Source of the DNA: Fasciolopsis buskii
Taxonomy: Eukaryota > Platyhelminthes > Trematoda > Plagiorchiida > Fasciolidae
Length of the DNA stretch: 64,000 nucleotides
Direction of reading: 5' to 3'
Assembly: GCA_008360955.1 (NCBI GenBank)
Contig: LUCM01009859.1
Location: 92,978 to 156,977, forward strand
This document shows positions 40,099-52,896 of the stretch, piece after piece (within the stretch, counting starts at the first letter, position 1; each line of letters opens with the position of its first letter). Under the pieces are notes generated by a model, which saw only the letters and a program-made list of their open reading frames with translations, searched no databases and was not told where the DNA came from. The position numbers and the translations under genes were made by a program.

Positions 40099-40899
40099 AA
40101 TAAAATTTCAACAATCGGCCTGTCTCTCACTCTCTCGTTCCACCTCTTCCTGTCTACCTCCACCTCTTTCGTTGAGGAGTGGGTGGTTTACCAAAGCAGT
40201 TAGTCCAAATAGAAAACATGTTTCTACGACGTGACTGCTCAAATTGTTCCGCGTAGTCATTTGAAATTATTCGGTGTTCAGACAGCACACAAAAACAAAC
40301 ACGTACACGACCTTGCACGATTCTGCTCAAGTGAACCTTGCTTTCTTCCCGGTTAAGCAGTTCTGTATCGAATATTGAAATTATGAAAAGAATAATTAAT
40401 AGATCATGTGTAAATCGTGTAGATATGTTCGTCGACTTGTGCGCTCGTTCTACACAGAATAATGGTCGATAATAGGTGAACAGTTGGGCATCTGATTCAG
40501 TAGGTGATTAGCGGTGATCGTGCGATCAAGCTAATGTCCCGATTCCACTTTCTGGATTTCTGCAACACTTTAACAAGTACGCGTTACCTTTATATGGATT
40601 CTATGTATGGGTCTGCCATTTGAAATATATTTTACTTATTTAATTGGGAAACTTTTTTGGATACAACTGGCGGTGATATATATATATTATATATATATAT
40701 ATATATATGTATATATCCACATACGCGCATACATGCATGCATACACACATACCCACGCACATGCACATACGCAAACATACATACATACATACATACATAC
40801 ATACATACATAAATACATACATACATACATACATACATACACGTACTATTTGGCAACCTTTTAAGGTTATTCTCGAAAATTGGTTTGGGACCTAAGCTA
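40099..40899 (+). repeat. Direct duplication, first copy (about 0.8 kb)
   Basis: It matches 40901-41711 throughout. The offset is 802 before the TA repeat, 800 after it, and 812 after the CATA repeat, so the copies differ by one TA unit and three CATA units. Copy one also has an AAATAC interruption in the CATA run. A single N separates the copies. Confidence 0.95.
40675..40842. repeat. Compound (TA)n ... (CATA)n microsatellite, first copy
   Basis: A TA run, then CA- and GCAT-containing units, then a long CATA tetranucleotide run. Tyr/His/Thr/Ile-rich and Cys/Met/Tyr/Val-rich frames over this block on both strands are translations of the repeat. Confidence 0.92.
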
Positions 40900-40900
40900 N
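40900..40900. other. Assembly ambiguity (single N) at a duplication junction
   Basis: The second lone N of the window, again placed exactly between two copies of the same sequence. Confidence 0.9.
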
Positions 40901-41711
40901 AATAAAATTTCAACAATCGGCCTGTCTCTCACTCTCTCGTTCCACCTCTTCCTGTCTACCTCCACCTCTTTCGTTGAGGAGTGGGTGGTTTACCAAAGCA
41001 GTTAGTCCAAATAGAAAACATGTTTCTACGACGTGACTGCTCAAATTGTTCCGCGTAGTCATTTGAAATTATTCGGTGTTCAGACAGCACACAAAAACAA
41101 ACACGTACACGACCTTGCACGATTCTGCTCAAGTGAACCTTGCTTTCTTCCCGGTTAAGCAGTTCTGTATCGAATATTGAAATTATGAAAAGAATAATTA
41201 ATAGATCATGTGTAAATCGTGTAGATATGTTCGTCGACTTGTGCGCTCGTTCTACACAGAATAATGGTCGATAATAGGTGAACAGTTGGGCATCTGATTC
41301 AGTAGGTGATTAGCGGTGATCGTGCGATCAAGCTAATGTCCCGATTCCACTTTCTGGATTTCTGCAACACTTTAACAAGTACGCGTTACCTTTATATGGA
41401 TTCTATGTATGGGTCTGCCATTTGAAATATATTTTACTTATTTAATTGGGAAACTTTTTTGGATACAACTGGCGGTGATATATATATATTATATATATAT
41501 ATATATATGTATATATCCACATACGCGCATACATGCATGCATACACACATACCCACGCACATGCACATACGCAAACATACATACATACATACATACATAC
41601 ATACATACATACATACATACATACATACATACATACATACATACATACATACACGTACTATTTGGCAACCTTTTAAGGTTATTCTCGAAAATTGGTTTGG
41701 GACCTAAGCTA
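40901..41711 (+). repeat. Direct duplication, second copy (about 0.8 kb)
   Basis: Second copy of 40099-40899, continuing into unique sequence after 41711. Its CATA run is uninterrupted and longer by three units, as expected for an allele or for slippage. Confidence 0.95.
41476..41654. repeat. Compound (TA)n ... (CATA)n microsatellite, second copy
   Basis: Counterpart of 40675-40842 with one fewer TA unit and three more CATA units. Confidence 0.92.
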
Positions 41712-44154
41712 ATTTTCCTAAGGAAGCAAAAAGTAAAATCATATGACTTGAGGGATTAGTATTAGATAGGAAAAAACCGGAACTGAACTGATGCTGCCAG
41801 GATGAGTGGAAATCTGCCGTCAAAAAATATTCACGTTCGCGCAATTCTGACGTCTCAAGAAAGAGTAACATTCATATTTGGTTGGCAAAGGTGATGGTTT
41901 TATTTCCTTCCATACAGGAATCGCCGCATCCAGTCGTATATTGATTGCGGACTTTTGATCTAAGCGAATCGGTCACTGATAATTTAAGCGGTTTCTTGCC
42001 TTTTTCACTACATCTGATAGAATTTCATTGTCAACGTGTGTATTAATTTTAAAAACGGTAATCGAAATTTAGATCGTTGCGGGACGAGAAAATTCATTGT
42101 GGCAAGTAATGTTCAAATGATCGACACCCTCGTATTTCGGCATGGATGCTAGGTATTCATATCGTCCTACCACGTATCAGTCCCCCGTTAGACAGCATAT
42201 AAATTGACCGCTTCTCTTAACCAAAATGTATTTTGAGTTCCCAATACCTTCCACCTGAGGATCGATGTCAGTTTACCTTACGCTCTTTAAGTTGAAGTAC
42301 ATTCATATACCTTGCACGGTAACAGCAAGATAAAAACTAATACTGACTTGAACATTTAAACCCAAAGATGTAATTCCTTTACCCCTAATGCAAAGTAATT
42401 TAAGAACTCGTTGCCGATCTCTGACTCGCCACCGTCCATCGAGGGTTCGTGCACAACAGACCAAACAACTCAACGGCATCTTCATGTTCTCCGTTGATGA
42501 TATGAATCATTTCTTAATCCTGCTTCCACTGGTTATTGTCATTCTGACAGAGTGAGGGCAATCAGATATAGTAGTTCTTCGGACAATGAACTGCTTCCAG
42601 ACAATAATTTTAAAGCTAACTTACACCTAAAGATTCGGCAATATACAACAACGGACAACAAGGTGAAGATGCTAAGTGGATTGATGATTAGAATTGGAAT
42701 ATCTTTGATGAGCTGATTGCTACTGAAGTGCCGTAGCATTGAGGAAATGGTTAGGAAACCAACTGGTACTTATCTCAGTTTGTCCTTGAACAAGAGCAGT
42801 TAATCACATGTCCGTCAATCGTCCCACGTGCATCTCACGGAGTATGCATTTCGCTCTTAGTTGAAAAGCTGTTGAGACTGGTGGTCTGCCACCAGTTTCC
42901 CCTGTCACTGAAAACAACCCACTGGATAAATCGGCATGCAATACACTTGAATTACTCACACTGATCGCATGTCGTCTAATGGGGTCAAGTGTGTTAATAA
43001 TCACACGGATCATGGGTCGCTTGTCCTTACCCTAGTGCCTATGCCTACGAGGACACGAGGCAAAGGGGGAGGTTATTGATGATAGTGAACTGGGCGACCC
43101 CGACGCTTACTTTCTTAGTGGATGCCAGTACGCATACGAGAAAGCTTTATCATCCGATGGTTACGGTTGATAAAGCAAATAGAGAGAAACAAGTTCCTAG
43201 AGTGGTTTTCATTGGATTAGTTCGGTACTCATAGTGGCTTAAGTGTGCAGGTCTGAGTGGTTTGGGTGTTGTAAATCTATGAATAACAGCATTTTAAACG
43301 GTCTGTAGTTTTTTGAATGTGCGGTGATTGATCCAGTTGACAAACTTCTGTAGTTTCATTACGAAAAAGTAGTTTACGCAGCGTCTTAGAGGTTGATAAT
43401 CAAAAGGTCTTGTCTCAGCAACCGACAGGTCAATCGGAAAGTAAGTCGTGCCCATAGAGTCCTTTATGCTGGATAACAGGAATTTATTTCTGCAGCTGTG
43501 TATAACTGTCTGAAACTAATGGCTGATGTTTAACCACTAGATGATACCTCAGGCTTGATAGTCTTCTACTGAGCGTTTTTTGTTGGATCGATCAGCACCA
43601 CTTAAACGTTTACCTGGACGGCAAATCGCTTGAAACTGTTAGTCCATTATGCTCACAAACACAGCAAAGTACCAATTAGTTCGCAGATTGTCAACAAATT
43701 CGACTACTATTTTACGGTATCATCAATATTCGCCCCACACATTCTGCTATGTAATGCCCATTCTGGACGAATTCGTTAATTCTACTTACAAATCACGTGG
43801 TGCACCTTCTCTGTAGCCTGCCTACATACCACTCAATCAAAACTGCGAGGACTCAGGAGCGAGAAGTTCAGACATACCGACTGCCTCTGGCCCGGTGACA
43901 TTGCATCAACCAGGTTTCTTATTATTTTGTATATGTATACACATGATTTGTAAATAAAACTGAACAAACGTGTCTTTCGATTGTTATAATCTGATTGCTA
44001 GGTTTCGCGCGGAGTTATTCCAGTACATACTGACCTGGCACAGCCCTGCTTTGTTGTTATTGGTCAAACTCGGTTTTGCTACTTCAAGTACGAATACTAC
44101 TATTAAGATGGATTTTTTCTTCAACACTGGGAAAAGTCTGTGCCTACAATCACC
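41712..44154. other. Unrecognised non-coding stretch
   Basis: No gene recognised and no repeat seen within the window. The LINE fragment that follows may extend a little into its right-hand end (from about 44100), but I cannot read it there. Confidence 0.5.
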
Positions 44155-44830
44155 GTTTAAGGTGATCGTTTGGTAGTTAATAACTTCAAGTACTTCAGGA
44201 GCCTGATCAGACTTGCCGGGGTCGTTGGTAAGGTGGTCTGATCACGAGTTGCAAAAGCCGGAGGGTCTTTCGCGAACCCGTAGCACATGTGGCGCCGCCA
44301 TGACATCCGACTTTCCCCAAGGGAAGGATTTGCAATGCCACAGTTCATAGTATTCTTCTTTACGGTTGCGAGACCTGAGCTATCCGTGTTGGGGATGCCC
44401 TGCGGCTTTCTGTTTTCGACCACCGATATATCCGAAGCATTACTGGAGTCCGTTGGTAAAATCGGGCGGTCAACGACGAGGTGCGTCGTCATGTGTTGGG
44501 TGCAGACCTCTAACTGAAATAATCGCTCTACATCGCCTTCGGTGGCTTGGGCACGTTTTGCATATGCCTTCCCATTGTCTAACTTTCGTGATCTTTTTGC
44601 ACGTGCTGGACAAAGTTGGAAGAAGCGACGAGGCGGCCGAGCTGATTTGGCAAAGAGGTATGAAGAAGTTAGCTTTGGGTTTGGCCTCGATTGGTGCTTC
44701 CCACCTTACTGATTGGGGCCCAATTGATGAGGATTAATGTTGGTTGGAAATGCTGAGAGATATGGCTTGGAAGTGAAGTCAGTGGAGCGATCGTTATAAG
44801 GCCTGCCGTTGGAAGTCACCTCTCTTAAGA
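44155..44830 (+). pseudogene. LINE reverse transcriptase C-terminal / 3' fragment, decayed
   Basis: Downstream part of a non-LTR retrotransposon polyprotein. Readable pieces in order are GDRLVVNNFKYFRSLI, SRVAKAGGSFAN, HMWRRHDIRLSP, then in a shifted frame NATVHSILLYGCET, AIRVGDALRLSVFDHR and NDEVRRHVLGADL, and then EIIALHRLRWLGHVLHMP, LIWQRGMKKLALGLASIG and LTDWGPIDED. Stops occur at several positions where a Trp codon would be expected, and there is at least one frameshift. Wording differs consistently from the element at 49260-53102 (for example LRWLGHVL.MP against FGHVLCMVNS), so it comes from a different subfamily. The endonuclease and catalytic core are absent, as expected for a 5'-truncated insertion. 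Confidence 0.82.
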
Positions 44831-44974
44831 AATAATCCAAAAACAACCGAAAAGTCACAAAATATGTACGATGTTAACAAAAACAAACAGTTATAGTTTA
44901 TTATTTTGCCCTGGTTTGTTTGTGGAGTCCCATTTACGTGTTGTTGTGTTAGCATTTTGCGTGTTTTCAAGCCG

Positions 44975-45011
<37 letters not shown>

Positions 45012-48000
45012 GTCTTAGTCACCGTCTCTCACTGTGACTTGACGACGGAAAACCAGGTAGCTCCCAAACTTCGCGAAAAGTTCCGGTATATATTAGCCAG
45101 ATGGTCCTTCTGCTCGTTCAACAAAAGGATAAACTATATACAGGCGCCCACACCTGCAGTCCTAGCGGAAGCTCCAGGATGCTGTACACTAATCCTATAT
45201 TTTGGATGAACTCCTCTGTCATCACTTAAGGCAGAAAAGCAGGGTGAATAGTATCGCAGAAATGTTGAGACGTTGTGTATCGCAGTGACAAGCCATGGCT
45301 TGGTTGATGATGAAGCACCTGTGTGGGTGGCCACCGAAGTCTCCTTTCTTCATAGTTTGGTGATTCCCATAAGCATAACGCGGTGTACATGATCTTTTGG
45401 TTGGACTTAACGGTGTGAGACAAAGTAACAGCACATTGAGCTGACGAGTAGCGGCGAATAGCATAGAAAAAGAATCAAATATTCCGCGTAGCCTGTGACA
45501 AAAATTACTACCAGCTAATTCGTCGATTAATCTGGAATTAGGTGTAAACTAACCAATGAACACACCACTGTCTGGGAAACCCAAAGGGTAGAAAGCAGCA
45601 TAGAAATTCAGAGCTGGGCTGAGAAACCCGCCGATAGTTCTTAGGAAAAGTGAATTTGTCGGGTCGCTTTTTCTTCACAGTGTGAAGACAGGGTTGGTCA
45701 TTATCCATTCAAATTTACGTTGACTACCGACGTTTTAACTTTGAACTTTTGTCTATTGTTACCGTGTAACTAACTGAGCCGAATGCTTTTGCCAGCTCGC
45801 TCTCACGCAAAAATTCGTCTTTGTAATTATGAGCATTGAATTATCAATTTTTAAAACTGCGTCTAAGGCCAAAAAGTGATAGTTCTTCTCTCACGATAAG
45901 GAAATTTTCGGAATAGTTTGTCTCTTGGCCTTGGACTGCATTCTATCCCAGTACGTTTAGCTTCTTTTTGAACAGTCCGTTACAGTATTTCCCGCTGGCA
46001 AACTGCCTTTGCAAAAAGGTGGGTAAGAAATAACACAAAAATAATGAAAGCGTTTAGATCAAGTAGTTCGACTGACGATGGCCTATCCATTTATTTCGAT
46101 ATCCCTCTCCATTTAACAGACCTTTCATCCGAATACATTGTGGATCTACTGCGCATTAAGTGACGTAAACCACTGGTTGGGCAGTTCATAGGTTTGCACC
46201 GCTTACCGGAAACTCGTCTTTCGCCCGATACTTGACCACCGAATCAGTCATGCGAGGAGATTTATCAAACAACCGATTAAATCTTCGCGTTGCAGTTGCT
46301 CGAAATTCCCCTGTTTTATCTCAGCTGTGTTAGCACGCTATTCGGTCCATGATCAGTGCGCCTGTGCTCTTAATTGAAGCAAGAATATGTATGAACCTAG
46401 TTAAATCAGCAGCGTACTGGACCGTACAATACAGCTCGTTAAATGCCGTAGTCCAAACCATTAGCCTTTCTCAGGCAATTCTTGCAGAGGAATGACTGAC
46501 GAATGATCTATTTGTCGAAAGGATTCAAACTGGTCCAAGTCACATGAATATGTGTACACCATTATGGTGCCTGTTACGCAGATCAGTCTGGCCCGTGAAA
46601 TACTACATAACAAGGATGAAGGCATTTTCTGGAATTCCGGAATATTTAGTTCCCACTCGATCTGAACCGAGAATGAGGCAGTTTAACATCTTCCCTAAAA
46701 AAGGATCGTCCAGCAATCATTTGCCAGCTGAAGACGTGTTTGCGTCCCACAGCTGTATCGCGAAAATCCGTATACGGTTTAGTTTCAACTGGTTCGCTAG
46801 GATTAGCCCCCATACCAACAGAACGAGCACACACGAAAACAGATGTAACTTACTGAGAGAAAGCATCCATTTCTAGCAGTTCTGCACATGACTATTCAAA
46901 ATCACGTCATGGTCACCAGTGATCGTGGTTGAACTTCGCATTTCTGAGAAATGAATTTTTCACAGTGTCGCCAGTACTTCCAACACGTTCATTGTTACAT
47001 CATATATATTCACTAAGCTCTACAGTTTAGTCTAGTTCACTCCGATCTTAATGGCTTCTTGTTTACAGTGAACATTGTTACACTTACCAGCGTTATTCAA
47101 ACGGACACTGTTTGTAGTGCATCGCTGGTATTTAAATGTCCGCCGAACTTATGCTGTCTTTTCCTTTATTTTTTACCTTGCAGAAGTAAATTTGTCAACG
47201 AGATACAAAACATAGAACGCACCGAATGACGACGGCTATGCCAGGAACAATTTGTTTCACGATGTTAACTTCCTTTTTTCCCCTGACTTGTATATCTGTC
47301 TCACAATTCGCCAGCGACGATTTCCGAACTGTTTCCACATACCATCAATAAACACCGTCCTTCAACTACGTGTCCTTATGTAAATTGTGAGAGTCTACGC
47401 GCTCTGATCGACTTATTCTTGTGCTTCCATTAACGCCGCATTTCTATTTTCAGACACTCGATTGGTCATTGTTATCTACCTGTTATCATGAGTCAATTCC
47501 GAGCGTAACCTGGTTTGTTCTCACATGTTTCGACGTGGCATCTTGAAAGTCTCGGGTTCGATTCTCCCACCGGTTATTCTCCCTTCAGATGTGAAATAAT
47601 TGGCCGCATCCTCATTTATGAGTAAGAAGAGTACGCATCAGCATTTGCGCATTATGTTTGTACTTTATTCCGAGGTTTCTTTCCATGACAAACATTTGGA
47701 AAAATGTGTCCTTTTTCTGCGGCGGGAAAAAGGCTAAGCGGTTTCACAGCAAATCTTGTCGACAATAATGTTTAAAAAAAACAATTACAGGCGTCATGAT
47801 ACGTGCGAGATCTTGCGTCTGACCAGTATCAACTAGTGACAGCTGGTTTATGGAGGGAAATAATTTTACTATATATTAAGTGATTATGCGATCCAAAAGG
47901 GAGATTCCCGGAGCAAGAGTTTGAACATTTCAGCTGAGATCCAAGCAGAACAAGAGGCATAATGGGGCTATGTGCACGAGGTCAAAGTGGACTGGGACTT

Positions 48001-49259
48001 TAAGTGACAAATACAATGAGATCACTCGAAGTCTGACAACTGGCAGTAAAAAACCATGCATTGTTGACAGTCATAGAAGGAAAATGGAAAAATGCAGATC
48101 AGTAGGCTATCGAGAAGCAATTATGACCTTTCTGAAGAATACGTCTTACATGGCAAACTACATGAAATTAATGTAGTTCGCGACGTCAACTCCGAGTTTC
48201 TTCGGATAACGTCGCCAGTCTCATGTACAACAGGTGAACTTACTGGAATGAGCAACCGAATCGTCCACGGAATAACTGGGTCATGGATACTGGATGTACA
48301 AGATGCAAGGATTTGAAAAATTCCTCCACTCGAAGCAGTTAGAGATATACCCGAAGTTTTTCAAGCAGACAGAAAGAGAAAGTCGCCAATTTAAAAGATG
48401 AGGAAAGTAATCTGACTAAAGATTGCGCAGCGGAGAGCAATTTGACCAAACAGCATCTATTCGTTTTCTACATTTGGGGTATTTGTAGGGCAATCGGTCG
48501 GTTAAAGATTAATCCCAATGAGAATGGTCTCCTGTTCGCAAATGTCACCTGAAACATGAATCACCTGGTACACATGGAAAAAACATACCTTATGGGTTAT
48601 ACCAATCATAATACGGAAAAGTTTGCGCGTTTCTGCAGCATCACCAGCGAACCGGCTTCTTTTTGCCACCGATCATCGATTTCTTGTCCTGTAGCCACAA
48701 ATGGTAGGGCGCATGAGTTTGGGATCTTACAATTTGTTTGCTGTGGTCATTCACTTGCTGTCACTAAATGGGTAAACAAAATACTGGTGTGAAAAGAACC
48801 TCTGGAGACACCTGGATAATAAGATAGTAACTATGACAATCATAAGCTGCAGTCATTTTATCCAATGGGCGAGGCTCATGGGAACTGCGATGGATTGATT
48901 TCTTCGTCCCGAAGCGTCTTTGAGATTAGTACCCTACAGTCCTCGTTGTACTGAATGGATAGCCTTCAGCGAACTCGCTGTTCTTTCTGATATATAATTA
49001 CCTTCGCTCCTTTTACATGAACCCGTCCGACGTGAATGAAACACAACTCATCTCCATACAAGTCGAGGCTTTACACTGTACCAGATTCTAAGTTGCAGGA
49101 TTATAAGCTGAGGACTTATAATATCGCTAGGGTTGATGTAGCTAAGTTGAGTGATATGTAATTCATCAAAACTTCTTAAAAATACTTCGTTATTCGGGCA
49201 AAAACCTTAGTTTACATCGATTAGCTGGTAACTTGGCATTCTCAGCAAAACCTGTCAGA
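44831..49259. other. Unrecognised non-coding stretch
   Basis: No gene recognised. Minus-strand frames at 45134-45464 overlap one another and are unfamiliar. A frame at 46544-46876 is unrecognised. An isolated box B-like GGGTTCGATTC lies at 47554-47564 without a convincing box A. Confidence 0.5.
44976..45010. repeat. (AT)n microsatellite
   Basis: An AT run with one GT interruption close to its 3' end. Confidence 0.92.
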
Positions 49260-49607
49260 ACGAGTCTACACCATGACGTGGTGACGGCTTGCGTGCCTCC
49301 ATGAGCATACGAACTATACAGGATGACTTATCTCAAGCCAAAGATCCAATCATGCCTAGAAGGCCAATGTGTAGAGGCCTGATGAAGTAGTCTCCTGGTC
49401 CTCCAAGTCGGGGGTTGATCCGAGTTAGCAGCTCAGTCGGAAAAACGAATGGAAGAATAGTTGATTCAAGTAGATAGGCTCCCATTCAGCTATGCCCCGC
49501 TGCCTTGCGGTCAGATTCTTGTCAAAACCAAAGGCTATGGTTGAGAACCCTGGTCGTTCTTCTACTTAGCCGCAGGACTCCCTAGCAGCCTCCTTCTATC
49601 AGTCCTC

Positions 49608-50699
49608 ATGAGTTACACGTCTACGAATAATTCCATGCTACATGGGTCGTCGCGCAGGATAATCAAGACCACGCTGTCCACTGCATCGAGCGAGGTGGGT
49701 AGTGATAAGTATGCTACTGCTCAGAGTTCCCTCTCTTTTATTCAACCCGTCTCTTCTGTCTCCAACCGAATCTCTTTGCCCCTTCTGCCTACCCATAGTG
49801 TCTCCACTGAAAACATGCCCGATACTTGCAACGATTCATTGTAAAATGGCGTAGTAAGGGGTTTCCAGTCCGCTAGCTCACATTTACCCAAACCTCGTCG
49901 GCTTTTGAATTTCGGTTCCTTCAATGTGTGCACTCTCGTGCAGGCTGGTCAACACGCGTGTTTGTCTCTGACAGTAAACTCACTTTCGCTTGATGTCTGC
50001 TGCGTAAGTGAAACACGAATTCAGGATTCGAGTAGAGTAATTCAACTAACCGCGCCAAATGTCTCGTGAAGATGTTTTCTGTACACTTCAGGAGACGAAG
50101 CAGCTCAAGCTGTGGGTCAACGTGGTGTAGGAATAGTCTTAAATGAGAAAGCTGAAGCAGTCCTTTCAGACTGGATCCCAGTCAACAGTCGCTTGTACGC
50201 CGTAAGACTGCAGGGATCAGTCGGCGTCCAGAGGGAGAGTAGTGTTAAGCGCAGTTTATTTGTTATCTCAGCATACGTTCTAACAGACTGCAGCACTGAC
50301 ATGGAGAAAGATGAGTTTCACGATGACCTCGTCACCCTTGTTCGGAAAAGCAAACTCTCTGGCATTGTGGTGGTAGCAGGTGATATCAATGCGCAAACTG
50401 GGAAATTTAACGCATCGGAATCCTCTTTAGGTGGACTATGCGCCTTGTCTGCTCAGCGAACAGGTAACGGGGAAATATTTCTCCAGTTATGTGCAGACAA
50501 TAACCTATTCCTGTCTAATACGAATTTCCAACACAGTTCGCGTCGTACAGCGACATGGCGCTCTAACTCGACAGGCAGTCTGAGTCAGATTGGCCATATC
50601 GCAGTTAGCTACCGTTGGCGCGGTTCTGTAAAGAACTGTAGATCATACTGGACCACGTGCGTCGATTCGGACCATGCGTTAGTATTAATGCGATTTTAG
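49608..50699 (+). pseudogene. LINE N-terminal region and endonuclease domain, broken
   Basis: All in one frame from the ATG at 49608, with stops at 49842 and 50067. The first 78 codons are Ser/Thr-rich with no known domain. The endonuclease, which would nick target DNA to prime reverse transcription, begins near 49893 (RRLLNFGSFNVCTLVQ) and shows VSETRIQDSS, whose Glu matches the metal-binding Glu of the AP-endonuclease family. From the ATG-like GTG at 50112 the frame is open for 195 residues: GDINAQTG at 90-97, NTNF at 136-139, SQIGHIAVSYRWR at 158-170 and DSDHALV at 185-191. In the SQI.HI motif related elements have Asp where this copy has Gly (residue 161), so a likely catalytic residue is lost as well. 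Confidence 0.85.
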
Positions 50700-51297
50700 C
50701 TGCAGATCAACGGCCATCGACAAAGGTCACAAACCAGATTGGCCGTCGAACGTCTGTTATTCGGCTGTTCGCAACAGCTACGAACTGAAACTATCCGAGG
50801 AATTAAGAACTTCAACGAACGGCAGTGTAGACGAGTAGTGAGATCAAATTAAGCAGGCTATGCATTTGGCAGCAGGTTTCACCTGTGATCCTAGATCTAG
50901 CGTTCGTCAAAGACACTGGATCTCGCAAGTGTTACTGGGTCTAATGGAGCAAAAACGTCAGCTGCCTGACTGCAAGGAAGTAAGTAAGATGCCTAGACAG
51001 TTGCAGCGTCAGTTGACGACAAGCCTTAAGAAAAACTGCGAAAATTGGTGGGTTAAGGTAGCCGAAGAGATGGAGGGGACGTCTGCTTCAGGTAACAGTC
51101 GAAGACTGTTTTAGCTTATACGCGACAGCGGTGGGCGGCGAACTTCAGTTAGTGAAGTGATGCTCTATATGAATGGAGAGCTTACCCATGGTAGATAGGA
51201 AAGACTGGACCGTTGGGCAGGGCACTTCAAGGAACAGTTTAGCTGGCCGCACGCTGACATATTTAGTCCGACGTCTACAGCTGCAAAGCCTTGGGAG
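50700..51297 (+). pseudogene. LINE linker between endonuclease and reverse transcriptase, broken
   Basis: Here the reading frame moves from the endonuclease frame to the reverse transcriptase frame through an indel between about 50700 and 50840. Two adjacent stops lie at 50836-50841, where two Trp codons would fit. The open stretch 50860-51114 reads as a basic, helical linker (KKNCENWWVKVAEEMEGTS, then SGNSRRLF). Stops follow at 51112 and 51196, and FKEQFSWP leads into the reverse transcriptase. No enzymatic motif is expected in this part. Confidence 0.75.
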
Positions 51298-52179
51298 GTG
51301 TCACTTGATCCCCCAACGGAAGTGGAAGTGCATTCGAATATTCGGCTTCTGAGGAGGGGAAAAGCAGCCGGTCCCGACGATCTTCGCTCAATTCTTTTCA
51401 GATTGGGTGGGGAAGCTCTGGTGAAATCACTTACCTCCTTGCTTCGCGATATTTGGAACGAGGAGCGCATTCCGATATCGTGGGATGAGTCACTGGTTGT
51501 ACCCATCTTCAAGAAGGGCACACGGAATGACTGGAGCAATCACCGTGGGATTAGTTTAATTCCAATAGTTGCTAAGGTGTTAGCTTCGATAATGCTGCGC
51601 CGTTTGACACCGATTCGCGAGAGTAATGTCCGCGAACAACAGGCCGGATTTCGGCCAGGTCGAGGTTGCATCGACCAGATATTCACTCTCCGACAGATAC
51701 TCGAAACGCGCCACACGCACCGCCGCCCTACGATCGCAGTCTTTCTCGACTTGAAAAGTGCTTTCGACTCAGTAGATCCGAAAGCACTATTCAGTGCTCT
51801 CCACCGGAAGGGTATGCCAGCGAAGTTCGTAAGCCTGTTGCGAGCATTGTACTCGCATACCTGTGGCCGCGTGAGGATATGCGGCGAACTATCAAGTTCA
51901 TTCGAATTGACTAGCGGCGTTCGACAAGGGTGTCTCATCTCTCCATTCTTGTTCAATTTCGTCATGGACGAGGTGATGGAAGATGCTCTTGGAGGTCTCT
52001 GGGATGTAGGAGTCGAACTGGGAAATGGACGGAAGCTGTGTGACCTAAACTACGCAGATGACGGTGTGTGCCTTTTCGAGTCTGTGGACCACGTACAATG
52101 CGCACTAGATAGACTCCCGAGATCAGTCGTTCGGTTTGGCATGTGCTTTGCACTTTCGAAGCGCAAAGTGCTGTTGTAA
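51298..52179 (+). pseudogene. LINE reverse transcriptase core, motifs intact
   Basis: A 293-residue open stretch with the full reverse transcriptase palm, which would copy the element's RNA at a nicked target. Motifs in order (residues counted from 51298): GKAAGPDDLR at 21-30, VVPIFKKG at 67-74, NHRGISLIP at 81-89, QAGFRPGRGC at 115-124, motif A FLDLKSAFD at 149-157 with Asp151, motif B RQGCLISPFLFN at 209-220, motif C YADD at 252-255, and motif D FGMCFALSKRK at 280-290. All three catalytic aspartates are present. The stretch ends at TAA 52177, a single transition from a Gln codon, after which the frame continues unchanged. This open region is an internal part of the larger polyprotein, so its first codon is not a real start. 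Confidence 0.92.
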
Positions 52180-52194
52180 GATTGGACGACCGTA

Positions 52195-52896
52195 GTGCCG
52201 AACTTGGTGCTGAGCAGAGGGGAACTAATGGTTGTAGACCTTTTCACCTACCTTGGCAGCTGCGTGTCGAACGATGGTAGCTCAGCAGTGAAGATAAATA
52301 CGCGTATGTCCAATGCTCGAGCTGCCTACGCTGGACTGAAGCACTTGTGGCATCGGCCTGATATTTCCTTGCAGTTGAAAGGTCGTGTGTACTGTGCCGC
52401 AATGTGTTCAGTTCTGTTGTACGGTTGCGAGACATGCAGTATGCGTGTGGGAGATGTTCGTCGGTTGGAGGTTTTCGACAACCGATGTTTACATAGTATG
52501 GCTAGGATTGCATGGAGTGATTGGGTGAGTAATATAGAGGTTAGGAATCTGGTAATGGGTGTCACTTCTGAGAATAGCTTGTTTCATCGTATGAAACTTA
52601 GTAGACTACGCTAGTTTGGTCACGTGTTGTGTATGGTGAACAGTCGTCTACCGTACCGTGCCAAGTTTGGTATTCCTCCTAGGGAATGGAAGAAGCCATG
52701 TGAAGGTCAACAGATGACGTGGCAACGCAGGATGAGAAAATATACAGCGAAGTTAGGTAAAGTAGGTGTTTCGCGTCTTCGTGGTTGGGGTCCGAAAGTC
52801 TCGTCAGCTAGCTGGCCGGAGACACTGAAGGAAATGGGAGTGAACCGTGAACAGTGGTGGTCGTGTTGCCATTTTCTATCGAATCAGAATGATTGA
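52195..52896 (+). pseudogene. LINE C-terminal region downstream of the reverse transcriptase
   Basis: Same frame as the reverse transcriptase, split by TAG at 52612 where related elements have Trp (LR[W]LGHVL). It contains VVDLFTYLGSCVSNDG, LKHLWHRPDISLQLKGRVY, SVLLYGCETCSMRVGDVRRL, VFDNRCLHSMARIAWSDWVS, then MTWQRRMRKYTAKLGKVG, LRGWGP and a final WWSCCHFLSNQND. This thumb/C-terminal region is conserved in the other LINE fragments of the window (20524, 29429, 44155 and 55262) and makes family comparison easy. The ORF ends at 52896. Confidence 0.88.

Noticed and set aside
40607..40895. Tyr/His/Thr/Ile-rich and Cys/Met-rich open frames as repetitive proteins
   Set aside because: They are six-frame translations of the TA and CATA microsatellites. 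The same frames recur over the second copy.
47530..47580. Another SINE or tRNA, from box B-like GGGTTCGATTC
   Set aside because: No box A at the right distance, no tail and no fold. A single 11-base match is not enough.
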